NCBI GenBank assembly: GCA_038528385.1
Contig: JBCBET010000005.1
Coordinates: 62,001-126,000 of the forward strand
Length of the DNA stretch: 64,000 nucleotides
DNA from: Shimia_B sp038528385
GTDB lineage: Bacteria > Pseudomonadota > Alphaproteobacteria > Rhodobacterales > Rhodobacteraceae
Direction of reading: 5' to 3'
Both the position numbers and the translations under genes were made by a program. The notes beneath the pieces are model-generated. The model was given only the letters and a program-made list of their open reading frames with translations. It made no database searches and had not been told where the DNA came from. Positions 44,213 to 54,861 of this stretch are shown piece by piece (positions within the stretch are counted from its first letter, which is position 1; every line of letters begins with the position of its first letter).

Positions 44213-44686
44213 ATGGGTCAACGGATACGTGCCGCCCTCCTGCTCCTCGGCGCGGCGGCCGCCTTCGCGGGCCCCGGGGCGGCCGACACCTGGACGAATT
44301 CCACGCCCGGACGGGCCGACCGCGCGTTTTATTCCACCACGTCCGGCGGGATGCAGCTGCAGCTCGGCTGCTTCAGCCGGGACACCGGGCTCGCCTTCAT
44401 GCTCGCCGGCGGGGCGACCCCGCTGCCCGAGGTGGGCGACCTGATGGTCTGGATCATGCTGCCCGACGGCCGCACGGGCCGCTATCCCATGAGCGGTGTC
44501 GATTACCTGGGCGGGCCCGAAAACGCGCTCATCGGTCAGCTCCTCCTCGGCCAGCAGGGGATGGAGTTCTTCGCCGCCGGAGCCCGGATCAGCATCGACG
44601 GCCCGCCGGGGCAGGAGATCTTTGCCGCCGGCATGACGGGCACCTCCGCCGCCCGGCGGGATTTCGCGCGGATTTGCGGTCTTTGA
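44213..44686 (+). CDS. Exported protein of unknown function
   Basis: 157 residues from the ATG at 44213. A classic signal peptide (QRIRAALLLLGAAAAFAGPGAAD) is followed by a soluble domain with TSGGMQLQLGCFSRDTGLAFML. No recognised motif. An in-frame upstream start at 44147 would bury the signal peptide. Possibly a small beta-rich periplasmic domain. Confidence 0.72.
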   Translation: MGQRIRAALLLLGAAAAFAGPGAADTWTNSTPGRADRAFYSTTSGGMQLQLGCFSRDTGLAFMLAGGATPLPEVGDLMVWIMLPDGRTGRYPMSGVDYLGGPENALIGQLLLGQQGMEFFAAGARISIDGPPGQEIFAAGMTGTSAARRDFARICGL

Positions 44687-44746
44687 CGCGCCCGGCGGCG
44701 CACGAAAATAGGCCCCTCTCGCACGAACCATGTTAGGATAGAAGCG

Positions 44747-45052
44747 ATGTCAGAGATCATCGCCCCCATCCGCCCCAAGACCCAGAAGAAGACAGAGCGT
44801 CCGCCGCTCTGGAAGGTGATCCTGCTCAACGACGACTTCACCCCGCGCGCCTTCGTGACGAAGGTCCTCATGGGGCTCTTCCACATGTCCGAGGGGGAGG
44901 CAGAGGCCGTCATGCTGGCCGCGCACATGAAAGGGAGCTGCGTCGTGGCCGTCTTCACCCGCGAGATCGCGGAGACGAAGGCCCGCCAGGGAACGGATGT
45001 GGGCGCGCGGGCCGGATACCCGCTCACCTTCACCACGGAGCGTGATACCTAG
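44747..45052 (+). CDS. clpS: ATP-dependent Clp protease adaptor ClpS
   Basis: 101 residues. Delivers N-degron substrates to ClpAP. Core PPLWKVILLNDDFTPRAFVTKVLMGLFHMSEGEAEAVML (in pieces) and HMKGSCVVAVFTREIAETKA are typical. The binding-pocket Asn-Asp pair (LLNDD) and the HMKG are present. The ATG at 44747 follows AGGATAGAAGC. clpA is not adjacent, unlike in many bacteria. Confidence 0.92.
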   Translation: MSEIIAPIRPKTQKKTERPPLWKVILLNDDFTPRAFVTKVLMGLFHMSEGEAEAVMLAAHMKGSCVVAVFTREIAETKARQGTDVGARAGYPLTFTTERDT

Positions 45053-45155
45053 CGCTGCCCGTTCGCTGGGCACGGAGCGCCGTGAGCCTGGAATACCCAC
45101 GTCACTTCCATGCCTTAGGGTGGACAGGGCCGCGCGGGCGGATAGCTATGCGCCC

Positions 45156-45782
45156 ATGCCTGCACCAACGCGCTTCAATGACGCCGACGATGTCTCCCAC
45201 ACCGCTCTCGAGGATGTTCAGGGCCTCGGCATCGGGTGTTTCCTCACCTCCGTGGGGCTCGTCTTTCTCACCCATCTGGGCTTTCTCACCGGGCAGTCGG
45301 CGGGCCTCGCGCTGCTCATCGCCTATCCCACGGGGTGGAGCTTCGGCACGGTCTTCTTTCTCGTGAACCTGCCCTTCTACATCTTCGCTTACCTGCGGCT
45401 CGGGCTCGAATTCACGGTCAAAAGCGTGATCTGCGTGACGCTCGTGTCGGTGATGTCGGACTACCTGCCGCTCTTCATCTCCTTCGAGGAGCTCGATCCC
45501 ATCGTGGGGACCATCGTCTTCGGCACGACCGTGGGCCTTGGCCTGCTGGCGTGCTTTCGGCACAAGGGTTCGCTCGGCGGGCTCGGCGTCGTAGCGCTGA
45601 TGATCCAGGACAAGACGGGGTTCAAGGCGGGCTACGTGCAGCTCATCGTCGATGCCGCGATATTCGGCGTGGCGATCTTCCTCTTCCCGGCCACCGTCGT
45701 CGCCTATTCGCTCCTCGGGGCGGTGGTGCTCAACGGGGTCATCGCCTTCAACCACCGGCGCGACCGCTACATCGCCGACTAG
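45156..45782 (+). CDS. YitT/DUF161-family membrane protein
   Basis: 208 residues, five or six membrane segments. The N-terminal DVSHTALEDVQGLGIGCFLTSVGL and the GWSFGTVFFLVNLPFY region fit this family. The ATG at 45156 is the first with the right frame. Function unknown. 50 or so bases separate it from the SMR gene, which may share its transcript. Confidence 0.8.
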   Translation: MPAPTRFNDADDVSHTALEDVQGLGIGCFLTSVGLVFLTHLGFLTGQSAGLALLIAYPTGWSFGTVFFLVNLPFYIFAYLRLGLEFTVKSVICVTLVSVMSDYLPLFISFEELDPIVGTIVFGTTVGLGLLACFRHKGSLGGLGVVALMIQDKTGFKAGYVQLIVDAAIFGVAIFLFPATVVAYSLLGAVVLNGVIAFNHRRDRYIAD

Positions 45783-45833
45783 CGGGGCGGGGCCTTCTGG
45801 GGCACAGTCGCGCGCGCCCCAGGAGACCCCGCC

Positions 45834-46169
45834 ATGCCCGTTGCCTATTACTACCTCATCGCCGCCGTCTTCTTCGAGACGGTGGGCACGAGCGCGCTCA
45901 AGGCCTCCGAACAGTTCTCGAAGCTCGGGCCATCGATTATCGTCGTCGTGGCCTACGCGGTGAGCTTCTACCTCCTGGCCTTCTCGCTCCGCACGATCCC
46001 AGTGGGCATCGCCTACGCGATCTGGAGCGCCTTCGGCATCTTCATGATCGCCTGCATCGGCTTCGTCGTCTTCGGACAGACCCTCGATCTCGCGGCCATT
46101 ATCGGGCTCGGGATGATCGTGGGGGGCGTCGTGGTGATCCACGCCTTCTCGAACTCGGTGAGCCACTGA
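45834..46169 (+). CDS. Small multidrug resistance (SMR) family transporter
   Basis: 111 residues and four membrane helices, functioning as a dimer. The membrane-embedded proton/substrate Glu is in AAVFFETVGTSALK (residues 10-23). TIPVGIAYAIWSAFGI and the final helix IGLGMIVGGVVVIH are conserved. Could export quaternary ammonium compounds or guanidinium. Its stop overlaps the methyltransferase start by one base (TGATG). Confidence 0.92.
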   Translation: MPVAYYYLIAAVFFETVGTSALKASEQFSKLGPSIIVVVAYAVSFYLLAFSLRTIPVGIAYAIWSAFGIFMIACIGFVVFGQTLDLAAIIGLGMIVGGVVVIHAFSNSVSH

Positions 46170-46795
46170 TGGAGGCGGCGTTCTGGCACGAGCGCTGGCA
46201 ATCGGGGCGCATCGCGTTCCATGAAAGCGCGCCCAATGCCCTCCTCGCGGCCCACTGGCCGGGTCTCGCCATGGGCCGCCGTGTCTTCGTGCCGCTCTGC
46301 GGCAAGGCGGTGGACCTGAGCTGGCTCGCCGCGCAGGGCCACGAGGTCGTGGGCGCGGAGCTCGATGCCTCGGCCGTCGCGGCCTTCTTTGCGGAAGCCG
46401 GGCTCGCGCCCGAAAAGAGGCCCGCCGGACCGCTCACGCGCTACGCCGCCGGTGGCATCACGATCTACCAGGGCGATATCTTCGCGCTCGAAGCCGCCAC
46501 GCTGGGCCCGGTGGATGCCGTCTTCGACCGCGCCGCGCTCGTGGCGCTGCCGCCCGAGATGCGCGCACGCTACGCGGAGCACGTCGCCGCGCTCACCGGG
46601 CACACGCCGCAGATGCTCATAACCTTCGAGTATTCGAACCCCGTCATGGAAGGCCCGCCCCACAGCGTGCCCACGCGCGAGGTGGAGACGCATTACGCAG
46701 CGCGGTTCGCAATCCGGGAGCTGGAGCGTCGCCCCATCACCGGCCCCCTCCTTAACCGCACGACAGGCAGCGAAGTGGCCTACCACCTCGCCTAG
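46169..46795 (+). CDS. Thiopurine S-methyltransferase family protein
   Basis: 208 residues. SAM-dependent methyltransferase of the TPMT family: FWHERWQSGRIAFHESAPN, VFVPLCGKAVDLSWLAAQGHEVVGAEL (SAM site, in pieces), YQGDIFAL and VFDRAALVALPPEMRARYAEH. In bacteria this family can methylate tellurite or selenite. Coupled to the SMR gene, so the pair may form a small detoxification unit; that link is inferred. Confidence 0.9.
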   Translation: MEAAFWHERWQSGRIAFHESAPNALLAAHWPGLAMGRRVFVPLCGKAVDLSWLAAQGHEVVGAELDASAVAAFFAEAGLAPEKRPAGPLTRYAAGGITIYQGDIFALEAATLGPVDAVFDRAALVALPPEMRARYAEHVAALTGHTPQMLITFEYSNPVMEGPPHSVPTREVETHYAARFAIRELERRPITGPLLNRTTGSEVAYHLA

Positions 46796-47140
46796 CCACT
46801 CTTGGAGTGCCTGACACAGGGGCTTCATCTTTCCAGATTTACATTGGGGTCTGGGGCAGAGCAGCCGGGCAACGACGCGCGGCGCCCCAACCCGTCATCC
46901 CTCCGAAGAGCCGTGCCTCCAAAAGAAAGGGGCCGGGGGTCTCCCCCCGGCCAGGTTCGCCTCTCAGGCTCCTATAATTTACCGCTCGGTGATTTTCTGC
47001 CTGCGGCCTGAGCTGCGTCCGGGGCGAGCGCACCCGCCCCAAAACTTGGTATGTTGTCGAGCCGACGTGGCCCGGTGTCTCGTCGGGGACCAGACCAAGG
47101 CCCGGCCCCCTAGCGCCCCAAGAGAGGGGAGCTTGTTCTC
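46796..47140. other. 345-base gap between the methyltransferase gene and nrdJ
   Basis: Both flanking genes end here, so it is a convergent 3' region. It holds the second copy of the 17-base repeat (46846-46862, without the pairing arm) and a nine-base-pair hairpin GGCCGGGGG/CCCCCGGCC with a four-base loop at 46931-46952. No gene is supported. Confidence 0.5.
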
Positions 47141-50806
<3,666 letters not shown>

Positions 50807-50951
50807 TGGCTGCCTCGTTTCTTGTGGCCGTCACGCGGCCAAGGTCACACTGTCTTCCCGTTGCTGGTGGAGCGACACACGTCGACCGGCGCCGGTCTCC
50901 CGAGCCCCGCCAAAGGGCGTGGTCACGTGTTGTCTGTCCCCGCGTCAGGTT

Positions 50952-50967
50952 GCACTAGATGTTGTGC
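50952..50967 (-). promoter_or_regulatory. NrdR box 1 upstream of nrdJ
   Basis: On the minus strand GCACAACATCTAGTGC fits the NrdR consensus acaCwAtATaTwGtgt at all eight strongly conserved positions. Confidence 0.75.
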
Positions 50968-50982
50968 CTTACCTGCCAGCCC

Positions 50983-50998
50983 ACACAACCTGACGTAG
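50983..50998. promoter_or_regulatory. NrdR box 2, degenerate, 31 bases from box 1
   Basis: ACACAACCTGACGTAG keeps the left half-site and the right G but is weak in the centre. The 31-base centre-to-centre distance is the one usually seen for NrdR box pairs, which is the main reason to believe it. Confidence 0.5.
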
Positions 50999-51189
50999 GC
51001 ACGCCCTCAACGTCAATCGGGTTTTTGGCTCTGCGCGCCTATTTTTTTCGTTGACGGGCGCAACATGTTGTGGCGAGCGCGGGTGCCTGACACAGCATCT
51101 GCTAGACTTGCACATAAGCGATCGAAGCCAACGCATTGAGGGCACACGTTTTCTTGCTTCCGTCCACAGCGCGCCGCATATCTGTGTGG

Positions 51190-51663
51190 ATGACTCAGCC
51201 GCGCCGCAGCATTCGATCCACCGCAACAGGTGTCGCGCTTTTGGCACTCTTGGCCTGCGCACCGGCTGTGGAAATGTCCGTGGGAGACGGGCCCGGACGG
51301 CAATCCGCGCTTTTCCAGTCGTTTCCCGCTCCCCTCTTCGAGGCGATCGCTTCTGGTTGCCAAGGGCAGCTCGACCGACTCACTCTCGTGTCGCGCAACG
51401 AGCTGCTCTGCGAGACGCTCCCCACGCCCGAGGCGGCGGCGGCGCTCATCCTGCAGTTCGACGGGGATGTGGAGGACCTGCCGGTGCTCGTCACCACGCT
51501 CGAAGCCACCGAAAGCGCGGCGGGCTTCACCGTCGTGACGGAGTATTTCTACCGCGTGCCGCAGATCGGCGGTCAGGTGGCGGAGGTGCGCTTTGCCGAG
51601 CCGCGCGTGCAGCGGACCATCCGGCGCGCCTTCGCCGCGGCGGGGGGCACGCCCATCAAGTAA
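51190..51663 (+). CDS. Small putative lipoprotein of unknown function
   Basis: 157 residues from the ATG at 51190. A basic leader, a hydrophobic stretch and the lipobox LLAC (Cys near residue 23) imply lipid anchoring. The mature domain has CQGQLDRLTLVSRNELLCETLPTPEAAAALILQF and FRVPQIGG-like text near the end. Family not recognised. It is followed by a convergent tRNA gene. Confidence 0.7.
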   Translation: MTQPRRSIRSTATGVALLALLACAPAVEMSVGDGPGRQSALFQSFPAPLFEAIASGCQGQLDRLTLVSRNELLCETLPTPEAAAALILQFDGDVEDLPVLVTTLEATESAAGFTVVTEYFYRVPQIGGQVAEVRFAEPRVQRTIRRAFAAAGGTPIK

Positions 51664-51680
51664 GGCCCATTGCGGGAGGC

Positions 51681-51757
51681 TGGTCGGGGCGGCGAGATTC
51701 GAACTCACGACCCCCTGTACCCAAAACAGGTGCGCTACCAGGCTGCGCCACACCCCG
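51681..51757 (-). tRNA. tRNA-Pro (anticodon TGG)
   Basis: 77 nt with CCA encoded. The acceptor arm is CGGGGTG with CGCCCCG. The anticodon stem CCTGT/ACAGG and loop TTTGGGT give anticodon TGG (reads CCA). The T arm has GAGTTCGAATCTC. It is the usual wobble-reading tRNA-Pro. Confidence 0.96.
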
Positions 51758-51800
51758 ACCGTAGGAGCGCTCTTACGCCCGCCCGCCCCGCTTGAAAAGA

Positions 51801-52313
51801 TCAATCGCAGGGAAAGGCGGCGATGTCCTGGGGCACGGCGGGGTGCTGGATGACGGCGCCTTCCTCTAGACCCAGGCGGCGCGCGAGCCCGCCGTTGATC
51901 TCCAGCACGAACTGCACAGCCTCGCCGCCGAAGATCGAGGTGCGGTCGAGCGGGACGGCGTTTTCGTGGATGCGCGTGACGGTCCCGTCCGCGCCGATGA
52001 AGATCATGTCGAGGGGGATGAGCGTGTTTTCCATCCAGAAGGCCACGGGCTGCGGGCGGTCGTAGACAAAGAGCATGCCTTGGGCCTGGGCCAGGTCCTC
52101 CACGAACATGAGCCCGCGCGCGCGTTCGGCGTCGTCATCGGCCACGTCGACGCGGAACCGCGCCTGGCTGTCGTCGTCCTTGATAATGAGCGTGTCGTCC
52201 CGGCACGCGGCAGCACCCGGCGTGGCGAAAGCCGTCAGGAGAGCGAGGCAGATTCCCAGCTGTGCACGGTGGCAGCCATGAGCCCCCGGCGTCCCTCGGT
52301 CACGCGCATGCAT
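51801..52313 (-). CDS. DUF192 family exported protein
   Basis: 170 residues if started at the ATG at 52313. The hydrophobic segment LGICLALLTAFATPGAAAC is the signal peptide, but its n-region would be unusually long. The DUF192 core is ARFRVDVADDDAERARGLMFVEDLAQAQGMLFVYDRPQPVAFWMENTLIPLDMIFI in adjacent pieces, with VLEINGGLARRLG. Function of the family is unknown. The start lies 79 bases inside the upstream cold-shock gene; a non-ATG start near the h-region is the alternative. Confidence 0.82.
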   Translation of the reverse strand: MHARDRGTPGAHGCHRAQLGICLALLTAFATPGAAACRDDTLIIKDDDSQARFRVDVADDDAERARGLMFVEDLAQAQGMLFVYDRPQPVAFWMENTLIPLDMIFIGADGTVTRIHENAVPLDRTSIFGGEAVQFVLEINGGLARRLGLEEGAVIQHPAVPQDIAAFPCD

Positions 52314-52771
52314 ATGGCCTCTCCCGGCTGCAGATCCGCGAGGCCCGAGCTGCGCAGCACCTCGATATGGATGAAGACATCTGCGTCAGAGCCGAACCCG
52401 TTAGCAAAACCGAACCCCTTGCCCTTATCGAACCACTTCACGCGGGCCGGTTCAACGGGCATCGCGGCCAGGTCGTCCGACGACAGGTCGCTTATGTCAT
52501 CGAGGCTTGCGGCCTGGGGCACGGAGGGAGCCGCGATGGAGATGACCTCCACAGCCTGGGCGCCGCGCGGCGTGTGTTGCGTGATGACCTCGATGCGCAC
52601 GCCATCGGCGACGGAGGACTGACCGAAATTGCGCAGGACGTTGGCATGGAGCAGGATGTCGGCACCACCGGCATCGCCGACGATGAACCCGAATCCCTTG
52701 GCTGGGTCGAACCATTTTACCGTGCCCGATATCGCGACGGCTTCTATGTCCGCCCGTTGTGGCGCGCCCAT
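52235..52771 (-). CDS. Cold-shock protein with two CSD domains
   Basis: 178 residues. CSD1 (about 14-75) has SGTVKWFDPAKGFGFIVGD with ILLHANVL. CSD2 (about 108-170) has ARVKWFDKGKGFGFANGF with VFIHIEVL. Both keep RNP1 and RNP2 motifs. A 30-residue acidic linker joins them. Binds RNA or single-stranded DNA; two-domain forms are typical of alphaproteobacteria. The ATG at 52771 is clear. Confidence 0.93.
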   Translation of the reverse strand: MGAPQRADIEAVAISGTVKWFDPAKGFGFIVGDAGGADILLHANVLRNFGQSSVADGVRIEVITQHTPRGAQAVEVISIAAPSVPQAASLDDISDLSSDDLAAMPVEPARVKWFDKGKGFGFANGFGSDADVFIHIEVLRSSGLADLQPGEAICMRVTEGRRGLMAATVHSWESASLS

Positions 52772-52856
52772 GGCTTGCCCTCCGTCTTAAACGCCTCTTA
52801 ATTCGAGTTAAATCATTGGCCGTCGCGATCAAGCAAGGCATTTCAAGGCAAGGAAA

Positions 52857-52873
52857 TTTCACGTCGCGTGAAA
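52857..52873. promoter_or_regulatory. Inverted repeat between pdxH and the cold-shock gene
   Basis: TTTCACG and CGTGAAA flank a TCG spacer, perfect seven-base arms, immediately after the pdxH stop and 86 bases before the cold-shock start. It is an operator candidate or a short terminator stem. Confidence 0.4.
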
Positions 52874-53479
52874 CTACGGGTGCAGCCGGGTCACGGACCA
52901 CGGCTCGCCGGGCGCTAAACGCCTCCAAACAAAGCGATCATGGAGCCTGAAGGCCCCGTCGGCCCAGAATTCCATCTCGAACGGCGCGATCCGGAAGCCG
53001 CCCCAATGGGCCGGACGCGGCGGATTCTTGCCTAAAGTGTCCTCGAGCTCGGCCACTCGCGCCTCGAGAGTGGCGCGATTTTCCAGCGGTCGCGACTGTT
53101 CGGAGGCATGGGCCCCGATCCGCGACCCCAGCGCGCGGGAGGCGTAATAGGCATCCGCCGCCGCCCCGTCTTCCCGCGTCACCAGCCCGCGGACCCGCAC
53201 CTGGCGCCCGAGCGACTTCCAGTGGATGACGAAGGCGGCCATCCCGGAGGCCGCGATTTCCCGGCCCTTCGCGCTCTCGTAATTCGTGTAGAAGACGAAG
53301 GCGTCGTCCTCGATATCCTTGAGCAGCACCGTGCGCACATTGGGCCGCCCCTCGGCGTCCACGGTGGCGAGCTGCATCGCGTTGGGGTCGTTGGGCTCGG
53401 TTTTCGCGGCCTCCGCCATCCAGTCGCGGGTGAGCGCGAACGGGTCCTCCCCGGCGAAAATTCCGTCTCGATCGGTCAT
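52874..53479 (-). CDS. pdxH: Pyridoxamine 5'-phosphate oxidase
   Basis: FMN enzyme forming pyridoxal phosphate. 201 residues from the ATG at 53479. Conserved parts are NAMQLATVDAEGRPNVRTVLLKD, YTNYESAKGREI, HWKSLGRQVRVRG, ASEQSRPLENRATLEAR and the C-terminal WGGFRIAPFEMEFW/DRFVWRR. Complete. An AGAGGA site precedes the start. Divergent from fabI. Confidence 0.95.
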   Translation of the reverse strand: MTDRDGIFAGEDPFALTRDWMAEAAKTEPNDPNAMQLATVDAEGRPNVRTVLLKDIEDDAFVFYTNYESAKGREIAASGMAAFVIHWKSLGRQVRVRGLVTREDGAAADAYYASRALGSRIGAHASEQSRPLENRATLEARVAELEDTLGKNPPRPAHWGGFRIAPFEMEFWADGAFRLHDRFVWRRLAPGEPWSVTRLHP

Positions 53480-53566
53480 GGCGTCCTCTTCCCGCGGTGG
53501 TTTCTTGTCGTCCCTGCGCCTTTCACCTAAACCTCGCGCCACACGCGGCGCAAAGGGGAAAGCGAC

Positions 53567-54352
53567 ATGGGCCTCATGGCTGGAAAAAGAGGCCTAATCA
53601 TGGGTCTAGCCAATGACAAGTCCATCGCCTGGGGCATCGCGCAGGCGCTGAAATCGGAGGGCGCGGAGATCGCGCTCAGCTACCACGGCGCGGCCATGGA
53701 AAAGCGGGTGCGCCCGCTGGCGGAGACGCTCGACGCGGCGCTCGTGCTCGAATGCGATGTGTCGGATCCCGCCTCCATCGACACGGCCATGACGGAGCTA
53801 GGCGCGCTCTGGCCCGACATTGACTTCGTCGTCCATGCCATTGGCTTCTCGGATAAAAACGAGCTGCGCGGAAGCTACCTCGCCACCTCTCGCGAGAACT
53901 TCCTGAACACCATGGACGTCAGCGTCTATTCCTTCACCGCCGTCTTGCAGCGCGCGGCCCCGCTTTTGCGCGAAGGTGCCTCGGCGCTCACCCTCTCCTA
54001 TTACGGCGCCGAGAAGTGGATGCCGAACTACAATGTCATGGGCGTCGCGAAGGCCGCCCTCGAGGCCTCCGTCATGTATCTCGCCGCCGATCTCGGGCCC
54101 CGTGGCGTGCGCGTGAACGCGATCTCGGCGGGCACGATCAAGACGCTGGCGGCCTCGGGCATCGGCGATTTCCGCGCCATCATGAACTACAACGAGGCGA
54201 GCGCGCCGCTGCGCCGCACCGTCACGCAGGAGGAGGTGGGCCGCTCCGCGCTCTACCTCCTCTCCGACCTCGGCTCCGCCGTCACCGGCGAGGTGCTCCA
54301 CGTCGATGCCGGTTTCCACGTCGTGGGCATGCGCCCCATAGAGAAGGAGTAA
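53567..54352 (+). CDS. fabI: Enoyl-ACP reductase
   Basis: NADH-dependent last step of fatty-acid elongation. 261 residues. N-terminal GLMAGKRGLIMGLANDKSIAWGIA binds the cofactor, the catalytic Tyr155-x6-Lys162 (NYNVMGVAK) is intact, and LSYYGAEKWMPN is typical of FabI. An in-frame ATG three codons on is an alternative start. The downstream phosphoribosyltransferase starts five bases after the stop, so they are cotranscribed. Confidence 0.95.
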   Translation: MGLMAGKRGLIMGLANDKSIAWGIAQALKSEGAEIALSYHGAAMEKRVRPLAETLDAALVLECDVSDPASIDTAMTELGALWPDIDFVVHAIGFSDKNELRGSYLATSRENFLNTMDVSVYSFTAVLQRAAPLLREGASALTLSYYGAEKWMPNYNVMGVAKAALEASVMYLAADLGPRGVRVNAISAGTIKTLAASGIGDFRAIMNYNEASAPLRRTVTQEEVGRSALYLLSDLGSAVTGEVLHVDAGFHVVGMRPIEKE

Positions 54353-54357
54353 TCCCC

Positions 54358-54861
54358 ATGGCCGACCAACTGCCGCACGAAAAAGGCTTCCATGTGAGCT
54401 GGGACCAGATCCACCGCGACAGCCGCGCGCTGGCCTGGCGGCTCGACGGGCGCGGCCCCAATGCGGGCGGATGGCGCGCCATCGTGGCCATCACCCGCGG
54501 CGGCATGGCGCCCGCGATGATCGTGGCGCGCGAACTCGGCGTGCGCACCGTCGATACGATCAGCGTCAAGAGCTACGACCACCAGGCACAGTCCGAGGCA
54601 GAGGTGCTGAAGGCGCCCGATGCCGCGATGATGGGCGACGGCACCGGCATCCTCGTCGTCGACGACCTCGTCGACAGCGGCAAGACGCTCGAACTCTGCC
54701 GCAAGCACTACCCCAACGCGCATTACGCCACCGTCTATGCCAAGCCCAAAGGCGAGCCACAGGTGGACACGTTCATCACCGGCGTGAGCCAGGACACGTG
54801 GATCTTCTTCCCCTGGGACATGGCGCTGCAATATGTCGAGCCCTATCGCGGGCGCGATTGA
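54358..54861 (+). CDS. gpt: Xanthine/guanine phosphoribosyltransferase
   Basis: Purine salvage. 167 residues. The PRPP site ILVVDDLVDSGKT is at 98-110, with AIVAITRGGMAPAMIVARELGVR before it and TWIFFPWD at the end, as in E. coli Gpt. Its stop shares one base with the next start (TGATG). Confidence 0.93.
   Translation: MADQLPHEKGFHVSWDQIHRDSRALAWRLDGRGPNAGGWRAIVAITRGGMAPAMIVARELGVRTVDTISVKSYDHQAQSEAEVLKAPDAAMMGDGTGILVVDDLVDSGKTLELCRKHYPNAHYATVYAKPKGEPQVDTFITGVSQDTWIFFPWDMALQYVEPYRGRD

Larger units (their letters stand above)
50807..51189. promoter_or_regulatory. 383-base divergent gap: nrdJ leader and control region
   Basis: No gene. It contains the paired NrdR boxes, a perfect 10-base inverted repeat (50943-50952 with 50986-50995) around the first box, and in the leader of nrdJ the string GGGAGACCGGC (minus strand, 50891-50901) that resembles the B12-box core. 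It also holds the upstream region of the lipoprotein gene. Confidence 0.6.

Noticed and set aside
52857..52875. parS site
   Set aside because: The arms are parS-like, but the three-base spacer breaks the 16-base ParB consensus and no parAB is nearby.
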